Below, piece after piece: positions 17,744-31,489 of a stretch of DNA of 64,000 nt. Position numbers and translations under genes: made by a program. Where the stretch lies: positions 12,530,326 to 12,594,325 of the forward strand of contig NC_072460.1 in NCBI RefSeq assembly GCF_027596085.1. Reading direction: 5' to 3'. Positions within the stretch are counted from its first letter, which is position 1; each line of letters starts with the position of its first letter. Under the pieces are notes generated by a model, which made no database searches, had not been told where the DNA came from, and saw nothing but the letters and a program-made list of their open reading frames with translations. The stretch comes from Anoplopoma fimbria. Taxonomy: Eukaryota; Chordata; Actinopteri; Perciformes; Anoplopomatidae.

Positions 17744-18264
17744 AGTGGCCCTATTATGCTTTTCCACTTTTTCCCTCTTCTTAAGTGTGTTATATATATT
17801 TTTATACATGTAAAAGGTCCGTAGAGTGTAAAACCTGAAGTCCACACCTAAAAGGAGTTACCCTCCCCCTCAGAAGCTCCTGAGCTGCCTGAAACGGCTC
17901 CATTTAATTCTCTCCTTCACTTCCGTAACTTTATGAGGTCACAATGTTACGGAAGTCACGTAAAACTCTCCGGCTAGTTTGGCCCGCCCTCAATCAACAA
18001 AAGAGAGAGACGGAACTGAAGCTCCAGAGGAAGAGTTTTTTGAAATGTGAAACATTGACCAATCACAACAGAGCAGACTTTAGTTTCTGGAGGGAGGAGC
18101 AAGCGCTACAACGGAGCATTTCAGAGAGAGGGTGAGAAGAGGTGCTGCAGGACAGCCATGATGAGAAAAACAAGGTGGATTATGATCATTAACTCATGTA
18201 AAGATGGTGTAACTGTAACTTGATATAAAAATATGCACCCGGAAAATAGCATAATAGCGCCTGT
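17744..18264. mobile_element. TTAA-flanked MITE, Kolobok/T2-like or piggyBac-like
   Basis: The element has inverted ends: AGTGGCCCTATTATGCTTTT on the left, and ACAGGCGCTATTATGCTATT as the reverse complement of the right end. It is flanked on both sides by TTAA (17740-17743 and 18265-18268). TTAA duplication is shared by piggyBac and Kolobok/T2 elements. The TTAAAG start is closer to the T2-type consensus. An internal pair of ACTTCCGTAAC and GTTACGGAAGT arms lies at about 17919-17960. There is no transposase, so it is non-autonomous. Confidence 0.65.
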
Positions 18265-18557
18265 TTAATAATACAAGAGAAGCTGGGAGTTTTATCTTTG
18301 AGGGAGAATAATCAAAATTGACTTAAATCATATATAATCAAATATAAATATTTAAATCAACTGCAAACAGAATTATAGTCATAGATTTCCTACTTCATTT
18401 CATGATTTGCAAGATACATTTTTTTTAAATAGCACTAAACAATTATGAGTGTTTCACATAATATGACCCAACACTTTAATCAAACACAATGTAGACTTAT
18501 GAATATTTCGTCTCTCCTCAAGAGCTCTTTCAAACATCAAAAGCCATCTCAGTTATT

Positions 18558-18583
18558 AGAGAGAGAGAGAGAGAGAGAGAGAG
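18558..18583. repeat. GA dinucleotide repeat
   Basis: About thirteen AG/GA units in a row. Confidence 0.85.
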
Positions 18584-21500
18584 GAGGGAGAGAGTGAGCA
18601 TTTGAATATAGCCAGAGTGGCACACTGATTCCTGTCACAAAGGTGCCTCTAAGCCTTCTACAGGCAGTTTCAAGGCAGGAAGGATAGAAACTGGGGGTAA
18701 AAAATGCATATTTACTTATCAAAGACGCCTCCAAAGCAGCTGTGAATCAAAAACCTTGGAATATGTGAGTCAAAGAGATGGGGAAGAAGAAACAGAGGAA
18801 AAAGAAGAAACAGCTTTGGGAGGGAGGACACAGACAGAGGGCGGATGAAAATCCTCCACGGGAATATCTTTGGGGCTGATGTGTTGCATAGTAACAGTCT
18901 GCATTCCAGTATCTAGACCAAGCATTGATTAAAACATTCTCTTTTATCAAAGTACTTTATTTTCCACATTTTTACAGGTGGTGATGCATTCCCAAACAGG
19001 GCCACGAGTTTAATATAGAATGCCGAACTAAAACATTTGGTGTGTGAATTCTAATATGAAACCGTGAACCACTATTGTGCTAAACAACGCTGCTTGATAG
19101 TGATGCTGCGCTTTGCAGGCTGCTGGTCTGACAAATATGAACTTTGACCTGTGAATCTGCAGGAGGTCAAGGCAAAGTTGTATTGTTGTGTGAGTGTATG
19201 TGTGTGACACATTCTTGAATTTGTAGTTAGCATAATCCTAATAATTGAGAAGTAAAGTGAATATTTGCAGAAGTTAGCTCAAGTGTGACAACTTCACAGA
19301 AGGTTACAAATGTCGTGACCTTCTAAATTCCAGCATTAAGAGGAGCGAAAACGTCTACTAATGTGTGCATCTCCCCTGTACACATTTGGATTGGCGGAGG
19401 CTGTATGGATGCTCAGGTTGGAGGCCATATCCACCCAGAGTCTAGCATGCAGGACATGTTTACTGAGTTCATCAACTGTCTCATATGTATCATAGTGTTG
19501 CTTCAGTATCTTCACTGCATGTGCTGCAGAAAATACTGCTGTGAGTCAGTGACTGAGGCTCACTCTGTAAATCTACTCCAGGCTCTTGACACCTCTGTTA
19601 TACTGTAAGACGAGAGGATGCACACTGCAGTTAGATGGTAAAACAGGACTGATACATTTTCTGTGTAAAGGCACCTGCGCAGCACAACTATTTCCCTCAA
19701 AAAAAGCATGCATTGTACATGACGTTAGTTTATAAAAAAGGCCTTTTATCACTGATAAAACAGCTACCTGTTGTTGTCATGACAACAAATCAATATATTG
19801 AAATTGTTGCACATCAGCACGCTAATTCCATTGGAATAATTACATTGAAAACAAAGCTTTGCTAGAAAGAGTGACCATATAAGGCTCTCGTACGTTTCCT
19901 CTGTATGATCTTCACATCATAGCTGCAACTTGGCTCATTTCAGGTTCCTGTTGATGCTGCCTGACAGCAAAGACCTCTTCCCAATGCAGTGCTTATGTAA
20001 TCTGCATTGGCTCTATGCTTCAGCTCCCGCTTTGAGTATGTACATGCAAGAACATCCCTACTGTGTGTATTCTCAGTGCTTTTACAACTCTCCTGTCACT
20101 AAGGATCAATGTCATTGCTCAGCTGTAGTGTTTCTCTTTAACACTCCAGCGTCCGTATATGTTGCAGCACGGCTAACATAAAGCATTCCCCTCTTTAAAG
20201 TCCCCTTCATTTTTGAAGTAAAATTGAATTTAGGTTTAGACTTAAAGACATTAAGCTATCGAAGATATCCTCCCATCTTCCCGCACACCCTCCCCCTCGG
20301 CCTTTGCTGCTCAATTCTTTCGGCCCAACCCCCCATGGAAAGAGCAGGAGAGTTATTGCTCAGTGGGAGGGCCCTCTGGACCCACGTGCATCCCACACTA
20401 AGCCGAACACACACCTCACACTCCCTCAAACCACTAAAGGCACATGCTCCCGCCTGTAGCCATGGTTCCTTAAAGAGGAGTGGCGAAGACAAAAATGAGC
20501 AGAGTGCTGTCTGCAGTAGCCTCGGCCTCCCTTTTGTCTCTCTCCCATCCTTCCCCCCACTGCTAACGCTTCTCTCATGGCTGCAGGGACCTCAGGGATA
20601 ATAGTTGCACACATGCACGCACACGCATGCACTGTGATCCCTGATGGAGATGTGCTCTGTTTGGAGGAATGCACTGGTCCTTTTAATGGCTGCTGATCTT
20701 TTGCCTCTGAGTTATACAACAGGTTCATCCATCTACTCAGGCCGCCAGTTCTGTATTCAGTACTTTGATGTAAGGCTTTTGCTCATGACCACTGAGTAAA
20801 TTGTAAAATGATGCGAACACAATATGGTGTAATTATGGAGTAATTATCACTGCTGTGCTCTCAGTCTGCCGCAGATGACCTAATCTAATGTTTTAATCAG
20901 CATGAAGGACAAAGCATCAGACCCTGAACTGGCGCAGCTGAGGGGACGGCGCTTAGCGGTGATGTACTGGATGTCTCCATGTTATTTTGGCTTGTGCAGA
21001 CACACGCAGGATGTGGCCAGTTGCCAAATCCACTGTGTGTGTGTGTGTTTCTGTGTGTTTCTGTGTGTTAAGTGTACGGCCCAGTGCTCCTCCTCATCCT
21101 CTCGTGCTCAGACAGTGGCACATTGTGCACAGCAGAGCACGCCTTCGCCTTTGTGTGCTGTTGCCCAGTGATCACAAAAAAGGGCATAAAGCATGTGCAT
21201 ATTGTGTGTGTTTGTCTACTGTGTTTATGTTTTGGATGTAAATTTTGGTTTGGTGCACTCACTATGGGGAACATCCTCTGTGTAAAACACACACAATAGT
21301 GTCTCCAACACAAACTGAGAAACATAAATACACATCGACAATTTTCTCTTTTTTTTGTAATCTAAAGTATATAGAAAATTAAACATAGATATTATTAGGT
21401 ATTTGATGTATAACACCAGAGTTATCATCTGCAATCCTTTTATATAAAAATTAAAACATAAGTAGGCTACATACAAAACCTAGTAAGTCATGCACAACAT

Positions 21501-24395
21501 AACAACCCTTATATGATATGAACAAGACTAAAATGTACGTATTTTTATACCAACCAATACCTGCCATTTCATGTAAACAACATTGAGTACATAATGTGCT
21601 CTTCTGGCAAATAGAAGGGAGTAAACCTATACCAGAGGCAATGCTCACACTCACAAACAGCGTATAAGGATTAGAATAAACCAATGAATACTCATCCAGC
21701 CCACATCTGCTCAATTTGCATGACTTGTGCCACAGACATGTTTCTGGTCCATCCCAGTAATGCACAAAGATGTGTCCTAAAAACAACACAGTGATTTCTC
21801 AATTCCTTTGAAAAAAAAAGCATCCATTTTCAGAGGCACAACTTGTGCTTACCCACTGTGGCCACAGGGAACATTACACAATTGCTCACATTTGACTGAG
21901 CTCATTGGTGGTGCTGCCAGGGAAACACAAGGTCAAGAGAGAGCTCTAGGGGAGCCGTGGGTTTAACCACAGGAGGGAGTTTATGGTCAGGGGTCACGCA
22001 GAGAGGTGGGGGTGATGGAGGAGCTGCAACATTGTGTTAAGTCCTCAATGAGCCTGAAACAGAAGAACGATCTGGTCGGGTGGACGGCTACTGGTGCTTT
22101 GTGTGTGAACGGATGACGCAGACGATGTGTTTGTAGGATGAGGATTTTGTTAATGTTACCAGTAAAATAAGTAAAATAATGATCGACAGTTAAATAAATA
22201 TTTCGATTTTCCAAGAATCCATTGACACTCATCTTTAATCCCTCAGTCCAATATCTCCTCTAAAAAGAGATCTAAAAAGAATATATTTTATAAAATCTCA
22301 ATTGTATTGCCAACCTTAGCAGGTACTTCTATAGAGATAGTGCGGATAAAGGGGATGCTGTGTGATCATGTCCTGTTAAATCCTGTTCTCCCACCTCTTT
22401 TTGAGAGCAAACTGGCTGAATTGGAAATGGATGGGTTTGGATACTCTGGCCCTGCCCTGCACTGCGGCAGAGGCAGAGATTCTGGTGTCTGTGTGTCTCA
22501 TAGAGAGAGCGAAAGAGAGAGAGAGAGCAAAGAGAGAGCACACACTGCAGGACTCGACACCTCATCACACCTCATCAGTAATCAAAGATTAGCACACATC
22601 TGCACAAATGCACGTAGATGGTTATTTTTGCTGGAGCACAATTAGTTATTTTTCCTAGATGACAACATGGGGGAGTAGAATCTGCCTGCACCTAAAAAAG
22701 GAAACAGAAAGTGACAGGTTACTTCTGGGACGTGCTTGTTGGGTTGTCGCGTCCTTGCAGAGAGTTGTGTGAGGACTCGGAACATGCTGTAAATAGTGCA
22801 CAACAGCACTGAGGGCTGTCCACTCAGTGCTGCCTCAGATCACCCTTTGTACACCACCGTCCAGACCCGCAGAAAAGCTGTCCAGTCCAGATTGAACACT
22901 GACCCATTGTGCCACGCTGTCAGGTCAAAATCCTATTTGTGTTTTGGTTGCACATACTTTTGAACTAGAACAGAATCACTATAACTACAACGAATAGGAG
23001 AATGCCTGTTGGTGTATTGTCCATCATCAATCTAGATTTTTAATTGATCGATTTGAATTTCACCAGAGACATAATGATGTTAGCACTTTTATTAATTTAA
23101 TTGTGTGATGTGGATTGATATTCTGATTAGTCATAACATGTGTGTGAATCAGAATTAATCCACTGTGTTTTACAGCCCGTTTAATTGGCTTTGTGTGGGT
23201 AAAATGCCCTCCCGCTCCAGCTTTTGTCCATGGCAACACAGTAATCCTCAGTCAAAATGACCCACTGTTTGTATAGGAAACAAAGAACTTTTCAAAGGCG
23301 GCTGTATATGGCAAAGCCTTAACAAAATGGCAGGGTTGAACTTAAAGCTCACTGGACTGTGCCATGATGCCACTTCTCCTTAACCGAGTCCTCGAGGTAC
23401 AAGCCACAGCTGAGTGGGCAATTGAACTCTCTGTGCCTGTCCAGATGTTGGCCTAATTTACTACGACTAGCAGCGTATGTGGCCCATTTACATGTCCTCA
23501 CACCCAGTGTGTGTGGCTGCATGTGTACAATGTCAGCCTTTACCTCAGGTCCTTCAGCATCCGCCAAACTGACATCCCATGATTCATTTTGTTTTTAGCT
23601 GCGGAATGTTTTTTGTTGTTGCAATAAGCAGCAAGAACCCTTAACTTGCTGGGAGCTGGATTATCACGGTGTCAATTGCGATTGCAATAATGGTCCCCAA
23701 AAACAGTAGTATTGTCTTTTGGTAAAAAAGTACATGTGTGTTAAAGCTGCTGTTATCAATACTTTCGTCCTTTGATCGAGGAGTTGCTTGTAGTGATGAA
23801 CCTACAGATAATTATCACTCAACTCTGCAGTTCCCCTCAGCTCCACTGAGCATTTCAGTGTTTCTCAGCTCATTGTTTGAATGTTCAAGCCCCACATCTT
23901 TTCTGTTCTTGGCCTCTGACAGAAGGAAGCTGTTTTCAACAAAAAAAAGCACAAAAACCTCACTGTAAAACTACCTGCTCATCACCAAACAACAGACAGT
24001 CACTGACTGTGACAGTCACAGGCAGTGACTAGCTGGTGAACATAGTGGAACGTTTAGCAGGTAAAGAGTCTGATACTTAAATCAGGAGTTGGTGGAGACC
24101 AAAATAGAGATAAAAGCAGAGTGAATATTGTTCTTCAATTCATCAGGTGGACAGAAGCAGGACTCCAAATGCATGATAATGTTGTTCCATGTACTGAAGA
24201 CGAGGCAATGTGAGGGCACATGTGCTAGTTGGCACCTCTGCCACATTCTGTGGCACCAGGCCAGTTTTAGACACCTCTGCAGCTGGCAGCGACCAGATGT
24301 GGCGTGTTTGAAGACAGATGAGAGCAGCAGCCATGTGCATCTTTAGTAGAGACGAAGAAGCTGTGATGATTTCCAACAACCTGTAAGGATGAATC

Positions 24396-24512
<117 letters not shown>

Positions 24513-26103
24513 AGAATGACCATTACTTTAACTGTGCTTTTTAACTTCAAAATAACATATAATATATTATTTAATATGTATTAATTTAATATTTATCTCT
24601 ATTTTATCTCCTTTGTAAAGTGTCTTTGAGTTTCTTGAAAGGTGCTTCCTAAATATATCATATACATAATCATAATTATTATTATTATAACCATTACTAT
24701 CATTATTATAAATAATACTAATATTTTCAATTTGGTTTTGTTGTTGATTTGTTGTGGCTATTAAAACTTTCATCCTTCTTATGCTAATTGTGCTGTTAAT
24801 GCTAGATACACCTCCCACTGACACATTTGTCTTTCTCAGTCTGTGATAATAAACTCCCTGATAATCAGTGACTATGATCTTAGTTTAGGAATGAAGTAAT
24901 CCCCCATCCATCTTGATTTAAATTTACTCTATCCTTAATGAGACATGCTTGGCATGCATGCGGTGACACAGAGCCTGTTAAAGAATTATTAGCACTGATG
25001 GAGTGGAAAAGATAAGCCCCCTTACTACTTACAGAGATGAGTGAGGTTATACACTACTGGATAATTCACTTCACTTTCATTTCAACACTTTCAAACTTTC
25101 AGTATGTGATCAGAAAAATGACAGTAGAGTTTAAACTAGATGGGTTTGACTAAAACACTATGTTAAAATGCTTTTTGATCAATTCGCCAGTTTGATTTAA
25201 GTATCAAAATCAGTATTTGATACTAATGTGTAAAACACCTGAAGGTAAGAGAACTGGAAGAATGCCAATGGTGTGTTACAGTCAGAGGCATCTCAATAGT
25301 TAAATGCAAAATGCTGTGGAAAAAAGATGAAATAAGAGAGACACTACTCTGAAATTATAAAGTGAGTATCATGCCATGTTTTCCCTTCCCTCTTGTCTCC
25401 TGTGGTCTCTTCTGTGTGTCTGTGTGTTGGTTTGGTTCCTCCTGTTCCTGAGCTCTGGCACACCTGAGTCTCATCACCTAATCAACTGCTGCAGTATGTC
25501 AGCTCTGGCTTTCCTCTCAGTCTTGGCCAGATTGTTACGTCTACCACAATCAGAGCTACAGTTTTGGACCAAAGTAGTTCTTGTAAGAGTCCCTGTGTTT
25601 AATTTGTCTTTGACTTAATAATCTGGTTCCCTCTACTTAGATCTCTGGCTGCCTGTCAGCTGTTCAGGATTTCCAATCCCTTGCCTGCCTGCTCAATCTC
25701 TTTGCCGTCAAACCCAGGCCCCCTTCCCATCTGTTCAGCCACTGGATCAGCCTCTGGATCAGCTGAGGAACAGATACCCTCTGCTTTACCCATTTGCCAT
25801 TATGTCCATTCAGAAAACCATGTTTTGCAATAAATATTTAAATCTGCTTTCTGTGTTAAATCAACAATTAACTTAACAGTGGGTGTACATAAGATTTTAT
25901 TTTTTTTATGTATAAATGTATTTTGAAAATACATTTAAATAATTTATCTCCCCATTGGCGGTTTTATGTATTTAAGACAACAATGTGAAACGGATATATT
26001 AATGTAAAGCATATCAACGCAGAGAGTGAAGTTTGTTCAGTAATAAATTGTTAATTTTAAATGACAGGAGAACAACAATTCAAGGGTGCCGGACAGGGCA
26101 AGC

Positions 26104-28572
26104 TTTATTTAACACAGCAAAAAAACAAAAATCAAAAAGGAAAAATAAAAGTCAAATTTCCAAAATAGATTTTAAACAAATATACATGTCAATAAAAAAA
26201 GGCAAAAATAGCTACCAAATAAATATTCACATCAACAACAATATTTTGATTTGACATCCTTGAAGATGTCTCACAATGATTATAAAACATGAGACAGTAT
26301 GTACAATCATACAACTTTAATAGGACATGCTTTAGGAGTTTGACTGCACCATTGTACCACACACTGACTACAACACAAAGGCTGCATATTAACTGACATG
26401 GTCCGTGAGCCGCCCATCTATCCCATCTTCAGAAGGCCTGGCATCAGCTCCCTTACCCAAAGTAAAATATCAAGAAACGCTTGTTTTTTTTTCAACAAGC
26501 CTGCCAATAAATGCAAAACAGACACTGTAATAATGGATGTGGGGATGTCTGCTTGTGAGCCAACCCTCTCTGTCCACACACCCAACCCAAGAGCCGGTCT
26601 ATGTTTCCTATGCTGAATTGTTGCTAGGCAATGCTCAGGAATTTGGTGTGTGAACATGAACTGGAAGCCTTTGTGCAAATCACCACTTTAGGTTCCTCCG
26701 ACTACCAGGGACAGTCCACAGCTCCATGAAGACGCTACAACCATCTCTGAGAGATATTTAAAAAACAACAACGGGTTTCACATCATGCTTTAAATACCAA
26801 AAAAGAAAAAAGAAAATACACATTAACCAAATAAACAAAGAATGGAAAAATAGCTTTCTTTGGACAGGGCCAGCCTGTGCATTTTGATTACTCGTTTCTT
26901 TTTTCTTTTTTCCCTCCACGCACTAGCCCTTTTTACAAGATCAAAGAGTGTCGTTCCCTCTTATTCAAATCTATTTCATAGCAGGACATCGTCATTGATT
27001 ATTCTATATACCAGTGGCTACTAACACGGAAGAGGAGGGGCAAACACAGAGCAGCAGCCTCTTTATACAGCAGAGATGGTTTCAGTCTATAACACGGATG
27101 TCCATGGAGCGCTATAGCATGACAGTAATCACAAAGCTGCATCTTTATTGCCGCACAGGTTATCTCGCGTCACACTCACTTAAATCGTTATTACTTTATG
27201 GTTAGAAGCACAGAGATCAATGCTGCACACACATAACCATGAAGCCAAAGATTTAAGCTCTGAAAACGGTCCATTTTTTGCTTCATCGTCATTGTAACCA
27301 ACAGTAAGTGCTGCTTATTGGAGGTCAATAGATTAACACGACAAAACTAGTCATGTTGGAAGAGTAGAGTCAGGTTGTGAGTGCTACATTGGATTGTTGC
27401 AAACGAGAGAAATCCACAGGCGTATTACAGTAGTCAAAATATCTCATTGACTTCCGGGATATGAAAGGCATTTTTCAAAACTGCATACCGTTCGTGAATT
27501 GTTGAAAAACTGTCCACAACGCAATGCTACAAACCTTTCCCGAAGAATTTTGATACCGCAAACCAGATTTTCCCATTTGCAGTTGGCCAGACTTAGTTAG
27601 TGTTATCCTATGCTTTTAAAAATGCTCATAACACTTGACATGACATTGACTGACATGAATAACTAGCCACAGCTTCATAAATTTCCCTCAGCAGCTCTGC
27701 ATTGAACTATTTTAATGCTTTTTAAATAAAAGCATATTTTCTCATCATTTAAAATGTGTCTGTCCCATCAGCAAAACAGTCGTGTTGTATACACAGAGCC
27801 TCTTCAGCACTGAAAGCCTGTGGAGCAGCGCTGTCCAGAGCTACACAACCATGCATTAACAATCCATGCAGGTTGAAATGGTCAAGACTGCCGTCTGCAC
27901 AGCAGCCTGCATTTACAGCTCTTATCCCTGCTCTCATCACCACTGAGACAACGAGAACAGCTCTCTATGTAAAAGCTCTCACTGTGGTCTGTCCCACTAC
28001 TCCCTCTACATCTGTGCTTTCACAGGCCTAAATGGGGACACCAGCAACAAGCTATTTCATTCCTTACACACCTTACTAGGAGGGTCGTACAGGATGCTGC
28101 TAATTCCTGACGGTTTCATGCTAGATTTATTTTTGTACTTAGAAAAATATCCATTGAATTGTCTGAGAGGCATTTACATCACAAGATTTAACGTCACACG
28201 TTGCACATTTCCAATTTGGACAAAATCAACATGTGCCTAGAGATAGTAAAATCAGACAGATGTAACACCATTGTAGTTGCATTCTGTTTACAGGTGAAAA
28301 AAAATGATAGCTTGATGACCTTGACTGATAATGTTTGTCCGAAAGCAAGATAAACAGTAGTGGAAAAAAGATGGATGTGCGCTAAAAGGTTCAGGAGAAA
28401 GTGAACAGCGAAGTGTCCACCTCTTCTGAGGGGTGTTTGGTTTACGGGGGGGTGAGGGAAGGATTCAGCAGGAAGCCCTGATAAAACCATCGTGCCCACC
28501 CCCCCTTCCCCGAGACCAAAGAGGCGGGGGCTGGGGGTCGCATGTGAGGACTGTAAGCCAGGAGGTCTCCGC
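26104..28572 (-). other. Probable rnd1 3' untranslated region
   Basis: The sequence after the rnd1 stop codon on the minus strand has no recognised coding content or transposon. On the plus strand TTTATT at 26104-26109 reads as AATAAA on the minus strand and could end the transcript. Other TTTATT copies lie near 27144 and 28128, so the true end is uncertain. Confidence 0.3.
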
Positions 28573-31450
28573 TCACATGACTGAGCAGCTCTTGGTCTTC
28601 TCCTTCTTGAAGGTGGAGGAGAGCAAGTCCGACTTGCTGGGCAGGTGGAGAAGTCTTTTGGAGAGGCGGCGGGTGGGGCTTGGCTTCGGGAGAGGCTGCA
28701 GCTTGTTGATGCAGGCCATCGCTGCGGTGCGAAACACGCTGTGGATGCTTTTCTCCGAGGTGAACGCTGAGCACTCCAGGTAAGCTTCTGCACCCAGCTG
28801 CTTGGCCATAGCAGCACCCTGCAATAAATGTGATGAGTGATGAATGGTGCTGTTCATAACGTCCTTTAATACATTTTCTATTTGCACCAGGGTCACCATG
28901 TAGTGTGGAGTTCAGGAAGAAATGTCCTGAAAGCTCATAAAATGGCTGTGTAATTAAAAACAAGGACACATGCCATCATTGACTCTTCTTGGCGAAAAAA
29001 TATCCTTGAGGCCTTTGTCATCATAAAAAGACAAAAAATAAGTTTTTCAACCAATAAATAGGCCTAATATTATATTATAATATATTGGTAATAAAGATTA
29101 CCAAAATGATACTGAAGTACATGAGTACATGCTAGCTGAAAATAACAGCTCCAGTGTGCTGATATGAAAGATGTGATACATATATCAATATTCATAGGTA
29201 ACTGTCATTAATTAAGCCTCAAAATTAAGAGTTAAGTAACTGTACTATTTAAGTGTGGTTGTCATACATGTTTTGTGACTTGTTTTTATTTGGCATTGAC
29301 TATATTCCTTACAAACTCTTTGTGTTACTTCATTTGTCTCACCTGCTCATAGGTTATCGGAGTCTGTTTCTGATTGGACAGCTCCATCAGTGTACAGACA
29401 TCCGTGCGCAGGTCGGTCTTACAGCCAATGAGCAGGATCCGTGTGCTCGGACAGAAGTCCAGGATCTCAGTTTTCCACTGTGGACAGAAAAAGACAGTCA
29501 GTTCAGTGGATCCATTTAGCCAGAGTGTACGAGGGAATTGCTGATATTAAGTATGTGACAAATGTACACAAAGGTGAATCATGACTGTAAAGTAAAGTAC
29601 GGAAGCCATTACCTTCTTCAGACTGCTGTCCACAGTGTCAGGACGGCTGATGTCAAAACACAGCAAAACTGCATCTGAGTCACTGTAGCACAGGGGCCTC
29701 ACGTTATCGTAGTATGGAGAACCTTAGAGGGCAGAAAACAGATAATTACACACGTGGATAAATGACAAGCAAAATTTTGAGAACACACGCAGGCATCTGA
29801 TATAAAGTAGCTCCATGTGCCATCAGTGCATTCATGCAGCCTCTTTTGACCACAGGTACTCAAAGCAGAATGATGCTGATATGTGAGACAAATGTTTCAG
29901 AGGAATCTTGCACAGCAGCCATTTTGAAATATTGCTGAAGGTTCTGAATTTTTTTCAAATTTTCATGTTAAATGTTAAAACACTTCCATTCTTTGTTTCT
30001 CTATAACTTGTATTGTTTCTGAGTGTTTGATGGAAAAGGGCCTTTTGGTATTTCTAAAACTTTGGTGCCACATTAAAAGGCATATTTTCTAGACTAAATT
30101 TGCATTTGTAAAAGAGTCAATTAGTGAATTAATGAGTCATTTATTTTTACTGAAGATTGTTTCCGGATTCAATTGCTGTAGCAACAGGCTGTTGGTCAGT
30201 GCAAAAAGGGTGATCCAGCAGCAGAGTGGCAGAGGCAGAATGAGTGAGCTGCAGGGATTATGTGCAATCGGCATCACTTCTCCTGCTGAGCCTCACTTTG
30301 CTGTCCCTGAAACTGCTCTCTCCTCTGCTCCTATATCCTCTGCTGGCATTTCAGAGGGAGAGAAGATGACAATCGAGCATTAAATCCTCATTGATCTTCT
30401 CTTGCAGTAGATAACGCTAGTGGAACTGTGGGCTCGGGGCAGGCAGACGCTCCCACTCATGCTCAGAATCCTTAAGTAAACCACCCACCCCCCCAAAAAT
30501 CCTCTGCTCGGCGCGCAATACCTTCAGTCCCTCTGTTACCACAGCAACAGCCTTGGAATCCACCATCTACATCAGGCATTCCTCCCACCTCTCTATAAAG
30601 GCTCGCTTTAACTGCCAATCAATCACTTTACACCGCAAACTGCCCACCCACCTCCTGTTGGGGACATTCCTCTGCTCTGCAACAGAGTTGGGGACCACAG
30701 ACATACATCCGTCACACACAAAGACACAACATCGCACTAAATTACACACAGACTCACTATTTAAATTTGGCAGCAGCCAGAGGTCTGTGATCAGATGAAA
30801 CAGAAGAGGAGCAGCTCAATGGGATTAACATGTTTACTTTAGGCTCCGTGTGAATCCCAAAAGGGATTCAGTGTTCCTCTTATAGCTACAGATAACAAAA
30901 GCCGTCTGTGTAATTACTCGTTAGATATTACACAACCATCCTAATTGATTTACAGCATAGAAAACAATGCATCAGAAGGAAACATATGAACAGGCACACA
31001 CAACATGGATGTGTGCATACAGATCAGTTTCATGAATACTTAATGATTTTCCACATTATCAAAGGGTAAAACTGAATTTGCCAGCTGCCAGGCACTGTGA
31101 GTGGAATAATGACAAGCTGCGATGAAATTCCTTAGGGCTCAATGTCCTGAAGAAAGTAAACATCGCAGCAGAGGAACAAAGGGACTTGTTGTATTAAAAC
31201 TCTGTTTCTAAGCCTTTGGATTAAAAAAAATGACAATACTGTTAAGTAGCAAACTAACTGAAACATTGTGATTAAACTAAATGATTTACTACGGCTGTGT
31301 TCTTACAGACGTCAACACCTTAAAAATGTAAATTACATTATTGCCCTAACACCATTTACACCTCGGGCAGAGTAGAAGAAGCCACGCTCATCTGTGAGAC
31401 AACTTTGCGTTTGCTGACTGTGAAATCAGAACAATTAGCACCACTGGGAT

Positions 31451-31489
<39 letters not shown>

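Noticed and set aside
20224..20728. Overlapping 100-125 residue frames on both strands
   Set aside because: No domain, no conserved motif and no splice partners; likely chance in a GC-richer patch.
28194..28969. Long minus- and plus-strand frames overlapping the last rnd1 exon
   Set aside because: They are out-of-frame shadows. Only the frame ending in CSVM matches RND1 and joins in phase.
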